DNA from: Stercorarius parasiticus
Taxonomy: Eukaryota > Chordata > Aves > Charadriiformes > Stercorariidae
Direction of reading: 5' to 3'
Length of the DNA: 64,000 nt
Assembly: GCA_013396915.1 (NCBI GenBank)
Contig: VWZL01002491.1
Location: 332,393-396,392 of the forward strand
How positions within the stretch are numbered: the first letter of the stretch is position 1; every line of letters starts with the position of its first letter. This document shows, piece by piece, positions 52,165-64,000 of this stretch. The notes below the pieces were generated by a model that saw nothing but the letters and a program-made list of their open reading frames with translations, was not told where the DNA came from and made no database searches. The position numbers and the translations under genes are program-made.

Positions 52165-52575
52165 GTGTCAGCTGCAGCCTGGAAGAAGGCTGAAGGCAAA
52201 ACAAGGGAGCGTGCTCTTAGGTCTATTTTTCCTAACAAATTTCAGGCCTATCAGATCTTGGACCTAGTATATCATGCAATTAGGGATCATTTTCTGGATG
52301 CTCAGGCCTTCCCAAATTTATTCATAAAAAGATCTAAGCTATTGCTTTCTGTCCTGGCACCTGACAGTAAGCAGTCCTCAGCTCTCCCCTGCTCACTCCT
52401 TCTGAAAAAATGCACTACGCGAAAAAAAAAAATGTACCCACAGCGAGCTTGGTGCTGGTTCAATGTTTTCCCTGCAGTGGTGAAATACCATGAAGTGCTT
52501 GGAAGCACTCACAAACAATTTTCTCAGTGTTCAGTTCTCAGCACTGAAGCTAGCTGTCGGTCAAGTCAATGCTAA
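52165..52575 (+). other. 136-codon open frame beside the tandem array, unrecognised
   Basis: A plus-strand frame begins MSAAAWKKAEGKTRERALR and passes IRDHFLDAQAFPNLFIKR before a lysine-rich low-complexity piece (ccttctgaaaaaatgcac to gcgaaaaaaaaaatg). It has no domain I know and no clear splice sites, and it ends about 55 bp before the degenerate tandem array. A 68-codon antisense frame overlaps it. I lean to chance. Confidence 0.15.
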
Positions 52576-52631
52576 GATGAATCTAAGCTTTACAGCTGTT
52601 GAAATACTTAAGCCATACCAGATTTTAAAGT

Positions 52632-53110
52632 GATGTCATAGCAATGCAGTTATTACTTGCCTGCCACAGGATCTGCTGATGGCAGTTGAAGTTCTTATTC
52701 ATCAAGGGGCCCAAATAATTGAAACAATCCATCTGCTCTATGTACTCTCTTTCTGCCTATACTGCAATTACTTACTGCCTTGTGATATTTGCCAGTGATG
52801 TCATACTTAATCAAGCAATTGGTGGCCTGTTACATCTCCCAAGAACTGCGCTGCACTCCTGAGCTGAAACACAGGTATCTAAAATAATCCACCTGTTCCA
52901 AGCTTTCCCTTTGCAAAACCTGATGGGACATGATATTTGGCAGTGACTGTCACAACTGATCAAGCAATTGCCAGACTCACGCATATTTCCTGAAAGCTGC
53001 TGCTGTTTTTCATCATGAATTCCAGATAATTGAAATAATTGACCCGCTCCAGGGCCCTGCTTCAACATTTTCTGCAATGGGACATTTGCCTATTGTCATA
53101 TTTGTTTAAG
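52632..53110. repeat. Degenerate tandem array, unit about 150-165 bp, three units
   Basis: Equivalent landmarks recur. The gatgtcat-type motif is at 52632 and 52798. gatatttgccagtg and gatatttggcagtg are at 52784 and 52932, with gacatttgcc at 53081. tcaagcaattg occurs twice, and aataattgaaacaatccatctgctc is echoed by aaaataatccacctgttcc and gaaataattgacccgctcc. Spacings are about 166, 148 and 149 bp. The units have diverged substantially, so this is an old array. One minus-strand frame of 88 codons spans about two units (52811-53077). Confidence 0.75.
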
Positions 53111-56100
53111 AGCTGGAGTAGGAAGAGACTTTGATTACTTTTTCACAAGGTGTCATAGCACCACAAAGGAAAGTGACATTTTTTGCAGTTTGTTTTACTG
53201 AATTGCCAGACACTACTCTGCTCCCTGTACTCATACCACGACTCACAAGCACACGTGCTCTGCTATAGCCATCTAAGTTTTAGAAAGGTATAGGAAGAAG
53301 AAATGAGGGAAAGCATGCGAGCTAAAGTTTTGCAACCAGGCTGATAGTGGGAACCCTATTACTGCTCCCATATGATGGGCACCAAGTAATTTAAACACTC
53401 CAGTGTTCTGTTAGTTAAATGGACTTCTATTAAGCCTTTTTTCAGCAGTTACAGAGCCTACAAATGTTTTACAGAGGACCAGGTACCCTGACTTAGCTTT
53501 TCACTGCTTATTACAAAGTCAAAGGACAGACTTGCCTGTTGATTGATATAAAGATTTTTAGAATAGTCCGATTAACTCTACTAGCCATAAAGAGCTTTTA
53601 TGGGTTCATCTGCTATTGTGAGAATAGGGGTATAGATCTTACTTGTAGTCAGATTATATTGCTCAGTTTTATTTGAGAAGGACAAAAATATCACATTCGC
53701 TCACTAGATCACATCCCACTCCTGAATTTACTGTATTCATCTCAAGGATGGATGTTCAGTTCGTTCATTACTCTGCTTAGCATCTGAGCATGTCACAGGC
53801 TGACTGACAGGGACCGTAGAAGTCTAGCATATCCGCAATAATCTTGCGAGTGTCAGACAGAGACTTCCAGCACTTTCATTAAGATGTAACATTTCTGCAG
53901 CTGTACTTTTTTAAGGGGTTCAATATTTTGCCCTGCACAGAGTACAGCACATAGAATTATTTTTAAAGACCTCTTACAACATAGCATCCACCTCTAATAA
54001 CGTCCAACTTCCCTGAAGTCCAAACTTTTCTTTATCTGTAGCTTTTTCTTTTCAGCTCTTTATCTTCAAACAGATAACACTGAAATGACTAAAGAGAAAT
54101 ACTGTTTTTAAAGGGAGAAAGCTGCCAAATCTTATACAGATGTACAGCTAGAAATGATACCAACATTAGTGCGACAATTATCTACCTACTTAAATAAAAG
54201 TTTGAGGTTGGGTGTTGTTTTATTTTTTAAATTTGGATGAAAATGAAACCAACTCAGAAAGACAAGATGATCTGTTAAAAATAACAGAGTGTACAAGTAA
54301 ACTGTGAGAAAAGGAATACAATTTCCTCACCTTACATCAAGCTTTTTAGAAAAGAAAGTGCTAAGTGTCCCTTGATTAGATAGGTTTGATGTGTATTAGT
54401 GCAAAGATAAAGCTAAATCTTGACATCCGTAAGAGATTTATGTTTCCATCAAAAATGAGAGTCAGTACTTGCATGCAGGGACAGGTAGGTCTGGAGGTCT
54501 GCTGTCCAGAGAGCAGCCAGGGGTTGCTCTGCTTCTCCCATGGTCCTCACCTTCAGTGGTCCCTTCTAACCTTCAGGTCCTAGGAGCTGCACAGCACGTG
54601 CAGCCCAAGCTCTACAGCACTGCTTGCATGCTTTCCCCTCAGTAAGAAATATATTAATTGTAAGGAGGAACTTACCAAGTGGTAAAGTGTGAATTTCAAC
54701 TTTTTATAAAGGGAAGGTTTATATAGGAAGACTTGATATAGTACTCTAGTGAGTGTTTGTCAATCAACGCTCACTTGAGGAAAACAGATGACAGAAAGAA
54801 CACACTTGTATGTGTGCACGCAACCATGGGATGGGGGAAAATCAACCTTGTGATGAAATGGTTTGGGTTTGTTTGGGGTTTTTTATATACATAGGTGATG
54901 ACTGAATGTAGAGAATTCAAAAGAGTGACTTTACAGATAATTGGCCCTGCCTAACAAAAGAAAAACAACACTGCAGCTTATTGCCAGCAGTAGAATGTAA
55001 TTATGCATCATTAATTATACTGGCATGTCAATGAAAGGTCAAACATCACAATATAAAGGCGGAAGAAAGTAGTCCTATACCCTGACAATGATGATATTAG
55101 AAAATGTTAGTGCTTACATCGCAGTCTTGAGGAGGGAGGAAATCATTCTTCATTTAAATCAAGTGAAAATCTGTGGTCTGATTTGACTTAAGAACAGGAA
55201 ATAAAATAAGGTGATAGGAATAGAGGAAGTGTTGCAGACTTAAATGTAACCGCCTACCCTTTCAACCTGGCCAGACAGGTCCGCTCTGCAGGGTATATAA
55301 CACTAGGCAGCAACGCTCACTTAGCAGGGGGTCTGTAACAGCTTGCCAGCAGTAGTACAATTCAAAGCAGAAGACTTAGCTTTCCTTATCACTGCATATG
55401 CTTTTATTAAGGTAGTCTACCATTTGCAATGTTATTTTCATTTGATGCTTTCTCCCAGTCACCAAACTGATTATTTCCACTGACAGCTCTTCCAGGAGGC
55501 AGATTTGTGATGCTGTGCCCCACTGCAGATAAAGCTGTTCTTTATTTGTACATTCCTATTTGACCCACCATTAAGAAAAAAGGAAATTTCAGCCTTGACA
55601 GCAGTGAATAGTTTTTTTTCTTAAGAGAAGTCACTTTTAGCTAGATTCTTCACTGTCCACCACATTGCTTCCCCCCCCCCCCATTGCTTTATTTGCACAG
55701 ACTGATTTCAGTGAATGATAAATAGAAGCAAGTTTTACGGCTTTGTAAGTGTATTTCAAATGCCCTAGCAAATAAAAGACACAATAACTTACATGATGTC
55801 ATCTCTGCATGCAGTATATACTGTTTTTCCCGATTCTTTCAATTTTTCTTAATTGATTAGAAATACATATAACAACCTTGAAGGCCAAAAGCTTCTGAAG
55901 TAAAAAGCACACAGTGTTCTAATGTTTATCACTAATGGAGTCAACCATGCCTCTTTGCCAGGATGAAAGAGGCTTGCAAAGGTATTCCAATACTGCTGCT
56001 TCCTTTCCCAAAGCAGGAGTGAGACTTGGCAACGGGTAGAGATGGGGGAAGTTGTGCCAAAGAACATTTCAGGGATGCACCTTCTCATTGGCGAGCTGGA

Positions 56101-59100
56101 ATTAAGTTAGGCGATCTACTGGAAGAGGAATATCATGGTCTAAGTTGACAACATTTGCTTCCTCAAGTTCAGGCTACTCTTTCCATGAGGGAGAGTTTGG
56201 GGTCTTTGAGGAGTGTAGAGTATCTTTAAAAAAACCAAACACAAACAAAAAACAAAAAAACACCAAACCAATTTACCCCCTCTCTCCTCATACTCAGTAT
56301 ATTCCCCTTCCCTGCCAAAAAGAACACAAGATTCAGTTAAATACTGAAGTGATTAGAGTGTTGACAAAGAACAGAAATGAACTGGGAAAAACGCATTTTC
56401 ATTTTTCTTTCCGGCTCAGTAGAGAAATCTTGTTTTCAGCAGTTCCATTTCACACACAAACCTCTCTTGAGATACTAAATTCAAAGCCTGAAACTGCCTC
56501 CTTTCCTCCTGTTATTTTATCTTTTCACGTAATTACAGAGAAATTGCTAATGGTCACACTGAACACTTAAATTAGATTTATCAATAAGGCAAATCAAACA
56601 TTCACAGCAAGTTAAGTTATGCAGGATACATATTTCAATACAGCACCATATCACCACAGTTGGTAACTTAAAGGCAAGCATTTAATTGCATGAAACTTTT
56701 GGAGAGAGGATGAGGGAAGTGGTGTAATGAGACTGTCTTTGAACAAACTTAGTAGGATAAGCATTGATAAAAATATCAAAGAATAATGTTGAAAGTGATA
56801 GTAAGCCTGAATAAGGAAACTCCCCAAGTCCCGGATTTTAACTTGGTGCAAAATGTAAGCAGAAGTGAACTTTAAAGCTAGGTTAACCTCTCTTTCACTT
56901 TGCATTTCTTTTTACAATGAAGTTGCAGGAGTTTTTGAAAACCCATGGTTTTGTCTAACTGCACGGCTAATGCAGCTTTCTTTTCAAATCTCTCCAAGCT
57001 GCTAGAGAACAACTTAGATACTATTCACTGTATCCAGCCTTCTGCTTAGGCAGCAAATGCTACTCTTAGACAATGGTTATCTTGAGTAGCTATAGCACCA
57101 TTAACTTGTCTCAAATGCCCCATTTTTAAAGATTGTTCTTGTTAGGAACAATTTTGGAAGAGTACAGAAGAGCTGAAAAGGGCTGAGTGTTTTAGATTAG
57201 GCTATTATAGTAAAATTGAGCATCCCAATCAAGTTCTCTGGTATCTAAACTGATTTATTGCATCCGAGTTCTTCTGTATTAAAAGAGATCTGACAAGAAG
57301 TATGCATCGGAAATTTTGTAGTAGTGTTTCATGTTAGGCCTCCTCCATCCCCGCAGGTCAGATTGCAATTTAGATTGCACTGCTTACTAGAAAAATTAAA
57401 AAATCCTCTACCTCAATATTATACAAATATATCAGTGAGATGTGTCCAACATCTCTCATGCTCTATCTAGTAGACAGTAATTAGAAGACAGCAGAGGTAT
57501 TTTGAGAGATTCCTTGATTTTTTCTGAGGGAAGCTAGCAACAAAGAAAAAGATGTTTGGGGGATTCCTTCTAAGACAGTGCAACTACCATATCAGCTCCT
57601 GTTCAGATACAGAGCCAAAGCCCCAGTCTTCCCTCCAGCTTCTACTCCTGCCACTTCTACAAGAAGAAAGCAGACATTTGGGTGACTTCAGTGTACCTTA
57701 CACCTCCCTGAAACAATGACTCATAAAATGAAAGTTATCTTATTTGCCTAGTAACTGAATACAGTGCAAAGATTTTATTTACTGACCAAATAAACAAGGT
57801 CCCTCACACATCTCAAACCCTTATAATCTTTTAAACAGGTTTCAAAAATATTAACTCGGTACAATTGAAGAGTGCTGCTGAAGAGAACCAAAGGTAAGCA
57901 GAAAAATACCCAGGTATTACTCAGGGACCTAAATAAAAGATATAATCCTCTTGATTGCCACCTGGACAGGCACTGTGTTAGTTTTTAATCCTAAAGTTCT
58001 CTTGAAAGCAGCAAGTTCTACTTCTTTCCATGACCAAAAGCACCCATGTTTTAACAGGGAAAGCCCTATGTCTATCCATGTTAATACAGGTTAAGGCGCA
58101 AAATTACAGTTCCATAGCCTTAAATTCCACCAGGGAATTTAAGCAGATGCTTTCAGTGCCAATCAATGTCATGTTTTCAGGATAAGGTTCTTTATCAGCC
58201 AAATATAGCAACCATTTCCTTAAAAATAAAAAAATAAAAAAAACCCAAACCGATATGGAGATGGGATCAGAGCTTCTTTATATACAGCCTAGTTGCCACA
58301 AGATTCACAGAAGTGGGAGATGCAGATTCAGCTCCCTCTGACAAAGAGTTAAGAGTCAGCCCAGAAGTTAATATCAACTAGATCATGACCTATGCAGAAC
58401 CATCAATGGTTTATTTTTTTTTTTCCACAACAAGGAGAACAATTAAGTTGAAAACATTGACTTCAGGCAAGTCATTGCTTACTGCACTGTAAGGCCTAAA
58501 GTAATTTGCCTGACACCCAACTTTGTCCATGAATCACTCTGCCAGCCATGGACACACTGAGTCCTCTTCAAATACCGGCAGCCACAAAATTCAGCAGTGC
58601 AGGACACACTCTAAGCTCCTAGATGCTCTGCTCCATTGATTCACTGGAACAGACTAATGAGCGGGGATTGAACACCACCACCCTGGTTAGTCCCGTTCCC
58701 CTCCTCCCCTGTTTATTTCTGCATGGGTTTCCCAACCGGAAGAGTGAATTGTTTTTCAATATAGAAGTACTCACAGTGACCTTTTTCAAAAGGGTCCATT
58801 AAACTTTCTCTTTGGACTATTTATTATTGTGTTTATGGAACTAATTACCATCTCTTATTGATTTTTAGTCATAGTAATGTGTAGTTTTTCATACAACTGT
58901 TCAGATTACCAAGAGGTAAAGATAAAATGCTTAGGTATACCCTGCGTTGAAGGTTTTTAATAAGTAAAAAGGGGTTTTTTTGATAGTAGTGGTCAGGCAC
59001 ATAGCCTTGACCTTACTGACAAAAGGAAGGAGCTATCTGAAATCAAGTCCTATTGTGCACAGAGAAAATAAGACAAAAGGCATTTGATTCAATTAATTTG

Positions 59101-62100
59101 CTTCTGATGCTTTTTGCCACCATTGGTTTTAGATGTCTGAGAATCCAGACAGACCCGGTTCTACCTCCCTGTGACTTTGGTCCATGGAAGACTCATATTC
59201 ATTTCTTATTTTATATTTCCAGCTTCAAGATAATTCTTAAGGAAAAAAAAAATCCAAAAGATATTGAGTGACAACGAGAACCCTGAAGAACAAGATAGAC
59301 AGACATGGAGGAAAATCAGAGAATTCATTCTTTTAGAATATGGTTGTTGCTGCTGATTCAGTCCACGCCAAAGGTCTCCTATAACAGCAGTCTTTGGGAA
59401 TATATGCACAAAGGGATTAGCTCTGCTCATATAATTCAATATTTTGCCTTAACTATTTGAGAAAAAAGAAAAAGAGCTCAGTCAAAAAAATTTAAATATA
59501 TTTACAAAGCAACGTTACACTTCCTTGATAAACTAATGTATTAACGGAAGCCTCATTCATCCTTATCCTAAGAAAACTGTCACTTGGCAAACAAGATCCA
59601 AGACACAGAATGACTGGCAGGTTTTGTTCTACCAAACTATGCTAGAAAAGGAAGATACAAGAGGTTTTCAAAGGACAAATAGAACACAATCTAAAGTTAA
59701 ATTTCAGAGTCCTTGTCTGAGTACCTGAGTTGGCAAAGAAGTTTTTCAGTATTATCAGATTACTTTACACTTTGTATATTCTACTTCCAGTGTTACCACT
59801 ATTTATTCAAACACACATGATCAGGGCCATTCTCCTAATTTGTAACAGGAACACTGCACTTACACTGGCAAAGTAGGGCTGGGGGCCAGGACTCATGTTT
59901 ATTGAGGCAAGAGTTCATTTAATGGAATTTAAGGTTTTAATATTATGCAATGAAATTTATGTCAACACAAATCAAAATACATAGTGTAGGCTCTGTTACT
60001 GCAGCCAGAGACAGGTGAGCAGACCCTTGCTCTCCAGGAAAGCCCTTTTGACTTAAGGAGCAGTACCCAAACTGATGGGCTTTGGCATTCTCTGCACAGT
60101 CACTGTAGTCAGTGGATTCACATATTTAGAGCACCTGTCCAGAATGACCTGGCGGTAGGATGGAGTTATCTCTTCGCAATTTTGACTTTTAAGAAAGCCT
60201 TATTTAAATGTGAAGGAAGACGCAAATATTTTAGATAACCTTAGAAGAACATGATTTGATGGTGCTTTTCATCATAATATTTTTGATGATTGCTACCTCA
60301 AGTCTTTTCAGAAGCAGATAGGTCCTTCCATGTGCACCCAAGCAGCTTTCAAGAGGGAATGCAAGACTAAACATTCTGTTTTGAATTCCTGCATAATGGT
60401 AAGTATAACAGAATTTGAATTTGTTGTGTAGTTTGCAATTTAGCATACATAAATTTCAGTTTTGCTAGTAATTGAGAAAGCTTTAAACACTTATTTCCTT
60501 AGTCTATGCTTGGTAATTCAGCCAATGAAAACTAAAATGTTTAAGTTACATTAGTTGAAAACAATGTTAACAGTTAATTTTCTGAATGATGGAGCAACAT
60601 AAAAACAAACTTGAGTAACACTATGATTAATTAATTGATTAGCTAGTTCCTGTTGAGAAATTATATTCAATAAGAGTCTGTCAATACAAATTGCTATCAA
60701 TTGCCACTTTACGAAGTGCCAAGAATAATGGGTTCAGGTGCATATTAGAACTAGTTGTCATGAATGCCAATTTACAGCAGAAAAATGGATTGTTTATCAC
60801 CTAATTTAATTTCAGACAGCTAACTTACTTGTAATAACTCATTTTAGCAGTGAATTTTCAAGAACTTCAGTGTTGTTAGAAGCAGCAGCTTGTTCTAATA
60901 AGTTTGCAAATTTGAATTCTTCTGTAAATAATATTAAAGCAGCCTATAACTCAATTTTGCCATTGATTACTTAGACAATACTTAGCATCTGTGTTCAATA
61001 TCCAAACACCTCCATTCCTCTCACTGGCAGCCTGTTTCATTACAAATTCTTCCCTACTACAGCAGTATTAGACTTCACGAACATTGAGAAAGATGCAGTG
61101 TCCAATGTTGCTCCCGGCTGACTTAGCCAAAATACCTTGTCGGGTCTCCCGGGTCCTGCATGCTAGCAAATATACCACACGTGCAGACATTTATTGCACT
61201 TTATTTCAGCACGTCTGGTCAGTTCTCATGTCCAGATGCTGAAGAAGAAAATGCAAAGAATAGAATTCTGCTCACAGGCTCATAAGCAGAGTGAAAGAAC
61301 GCGAAGTTGCTCTGTTTTGGGAGGCGTTTAGGTCATCCTATACTTTTCCCCATCCTATTTCTGAAGTTTTTTGTGTTTGGTGGCAATTGTGAACAAGGAA
61401 ACCTTTAAGAAAAAACAGTCTTGGAGCCTTTAAAAAACAATGCAAGACAAATTTCTTAATGGCTCCTACGAAGTTGTCAGCTAGAAACTGATTATGAAGA
61501 TACCTCCCCCTTCCAGATTTCAAAAATCTACTGAACTTCAGTTAGCACTGCCCAAGTACAAACATGCAGCTACATTATAACAATAAACTAGGATGACATA
61601 CTTATTTAAGACTTTATTAACTGGCATAAAGCTGTATGTCTAGGAACCATGCCAGTCTATGTCTACAATTGTAAGGTATGTTTTTTCAAGTTTGCAATTT
61701 CTGGAAATCGATATACTATCAGCCTTTTTCTTTACTTTGCAAACAAGGCATTGAAACCAATCATGTTCCAGCATGCTTGCAATAGGTACCTGACAAAGCC
61801 AACTGGTACTCATTATCTGCCAACCATGAGTGAGCATAAAGCTTACTGCCAGTTTCATTGAGTCACTGCAACTACCTCACACTCGTAAGCAGTATGTTCG
61901 TTAGCTCACGCAGATCACTTACTATTTCAGAATAACTATTGTATTAATACTCTCCTGTAATCTGCGACTTCAAGAAAGATCAACCAGAGTCGCAAACAAG
62001 CAGCAATAAGCTAAAGGGTTTCAAAAACCTTTTCAACTTTCCTTTAATAAGATGAATTGATTTAATAAAAAAAAAAAAAGTTCAACAGCAAAGTCTTTGA

Positions 62101-63031
62101 AATGCCACCTTAAAAACAGGTCGGATTCATACTTCCTAGCTTCTCTTACAGCATGAAAGGCTGTCTGTGTTTTGCTTTATGACTTCTCTCCTTATGGGAG
62201 CTCCCATGGATTATTTCTGTTAGCAAAAAAGGAATCCATTGACTAAGCCTATCCTAAAGCTAATGGACTGAGCTTCCATTGGGAAAACGCTGCAGGCTGA
62301 ACACAGATATTGACAAACCTAGTTAAAAATATAACGGCACATAACCAGCGCTACAGTAGCATCACTATATATTAGACTTCACACAAAACTTTTTCATAAG
62401 TGAGGAAGTATTTTGGCTTTAGCTTAAAGTCAGACTAATGGCAGAACACTTTATTTCAACTCAAAAATTCTTGTTTTCTACAAGTCTGATATTTCCCTTC
62501 CCGAGAATATTTAACTGGATTTTCTGAGATCCACTTGCTCTTACTGTTCCAGGAACAGTTTAGGATGACCAGCTTCAGGAAGTCACTCTGCTCTTCTCAT
62601 GACCGTTTTGGAACACCCTAAACTGCTGTCAGTGTACAGCAGAGCACGGACAGATTACAGAAGCCCATTTCGGAAGCAGACCATTGCAGAATAGGTATGG
62701 TTTAGTGCTTTTAACACTGCAGACATACAACTGAAACCTCTAAAAATCCAATTCAAAAATCCTGTGAAATAGAGAGTTATTTAGACCATGTTCAAAGAGC
62801 CTTTGGTAATAACAGAAATAACCCTTTGCCCGGAGGATTTCTTTTGAACTTGATTGTTTCAGTGTTTTACTGTATTGATCCACAGCTATACCGACACAAA
62901 CGAAGAGGCAATCAGAGATGGGAACTTCTTAATCTAGTTTCATTACCAAAGCTAACACCTCACATACTTGTGCTGTCAGGAATCACATGGTTATTCCCAA
63001 CCCTTTCAGCAAGCATTTGATACCTGAAAGG
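53111..63031. other. ATRNL1 intron, distal part
   Basis: Mostly featureless AT-rich DNA. Small items are a C12 run at 55671-55682, an A/C-rich stretch at 56227-56270, an A13 run at 62067-62079 and short T or A runs. The 141-codon plus frame at 56145-56570 contains the low-complexity A/C-rich stretch and is not convincing. No transposon ends or exons were recognised. Confidence 0.5.
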
Positions 63032-63092
63032 CAGGGGGGGCGGGAACAATATGGTGTTTGAGTTTTTCCTTTTAGGGGGAGGGAGGGAAGGT
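63032..63092 (+). other. G-rich patch, weak G-quadruplex potential
   Basis: Two G clusters lie 30 bp apart: G7-C-G3 at 63034-63044 and gggggagggaggg at 63075-63087, followed by AAGG. Each cluster alone has only three clean runs, or needs a one-base loop inside G7. Confidence 0.5.
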
Positions 63093-64000
63093 ATTCTCTA
63101 TTAAGAGGTTATATATTTATTACAGCCACACTTAGAAGGTTGAAAAAACTATCTCTACTCAAGATAATAGTGTAGACAACCTAAAAAACGCACTCCCCAC
63201 CCCCAGTATATCATAAACTTTGTAAAAAACACTTAATGCTTCAGTTTTGAAAAGAAATTGTTTGGAAGAACTTTTCTGTAAAGAAATGTGCCCATACTTA
63301 ATTAGTTTGAAGCTGTATCACATCTTAAACCCTTACAGAATTAGAACTACAGGAATCTGCAACTGCGTGACAACAAAAAAGGTAGTATTCCAAAGGTTGC
63401 AAGGCACTACCACACAACTGAAAAACCATGTGTGCATCTTACTTTCAGTTCAACACCAGAATTGACTGATCCAAGTAACAGTATACACTAAAATACATAC
63501 AGGTTATAATAAATTGTATTTGTGATGAAGTATTAACTAGTATTTCTATTGGCATCTTATGACAACTGATACTTGACTCCATACAATCCGTTACTTAGTA
63601 ATAAAGGCTTTCTAATAAAGCTTTCAGATGGTAAATAACATTGATCTGCAAGAAATTGTTATTTACCATTGATAGACACTATGCAGCAAGACAACCTGAA
63701 GGAAGATGTATGCACCACAATACAGCTGAATGCAAGGTCCTATCTAGACAGAGGGTGTTACTCACCCTTAAGGGGGAACTGGGAAACAGTAACAGATGAC
63801 TGCATTGATGCTTTTATACAGCATTTGTAAGATTATGTTCATTTTTGACCAGAGCTTTACCAATCAGAAAGCATTAACAAAACCATACCAGCTTATGATC
63901 AATTCTCAGATTTCATACTGTGGCTTCAGTCCTTGTCCAAACAAGGAAGAAAAAGAGATAGAAAACTGCACTGCATTCAGACAAGAGCTCCAGAACAATA
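63093..64000. other. ATRNL1 intron, right edge
   Basis: AT-rich. A 72-codon frame at 63247-63465 has no recognisable motif. Nothing else is definable, and no exon reaches the right edge. Confidence 0.5.

Noticed and set aside
56145..56570. 141-codon plus-strand frame
   Set aside because: The middle is an A/C-rich simple stretch, there is no domain, and no splice structure.

Overview
The window looks like bird nuclear DNA. It is AT-rich, has very little protein-coding sequence, and carries CR1-type LINE fragments in which both recognisable copies end in the ATTCTATG octamer tail. It is almost entirely intronic. The one exon I can identify with confidence is on the minus strand at 7307-7421. 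It has a good acceptor and a CAG|GTAAGG donor and encodes part of the cytoplasmic tail of an attractin-family protein, best matched from memory to ATRNL1 (attractin-like 1). The gene therefore reads right to left. The exons for the extracellular and transmembrane parts should lie beyond the right edge, and the last coding exon beyond the left edge. I found neither inside.

Layout: 1-730 is a CR1 copy with two internal deletions that enters from the left edge. 731-7306 is intron on the 3' side of the exon, and 7422-64000 is intron on its 5' side. Within that second intron are a candidate unrecognised exon (16761-16893, minus), two minus-strand stretches that look like decayed or unrecognised coding sequence (21090-21584 and 23560-23849), a 23-bp tandem repeat (26568-26625), a second CR1 fragment (31487-31918) with a possible opposite-strand CR1 tail 0.3 kb away, simple repeats at 35-36 kb, a perfect 39-bp duplication (38519-38597), a GC-rich patch (44311-44460), a 0.7-kb duplication bounded by ambiguous bases (48690-50235), a degenerate tandem array with units of about 150-165 bp (52632-53110), and a G-rich patch near 63 kb.

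The duplication starts exactly after the single n at 49509, and I could not find a mismatch between the copies outside the AT/AC microsatellite, so it is most likely an assembly artefact. I saw no tRNA, rRNA, CRISPR array, intact transposon, operon or viral gene. No reading frame exceeds 168 codons, and most long frames look like chance products of AT-rich or purine-rich DNA. I did not find a convincing new biological system. The observations most worth checking are the exon itself, the duplication, the tandem array and the decayed coding-like block.
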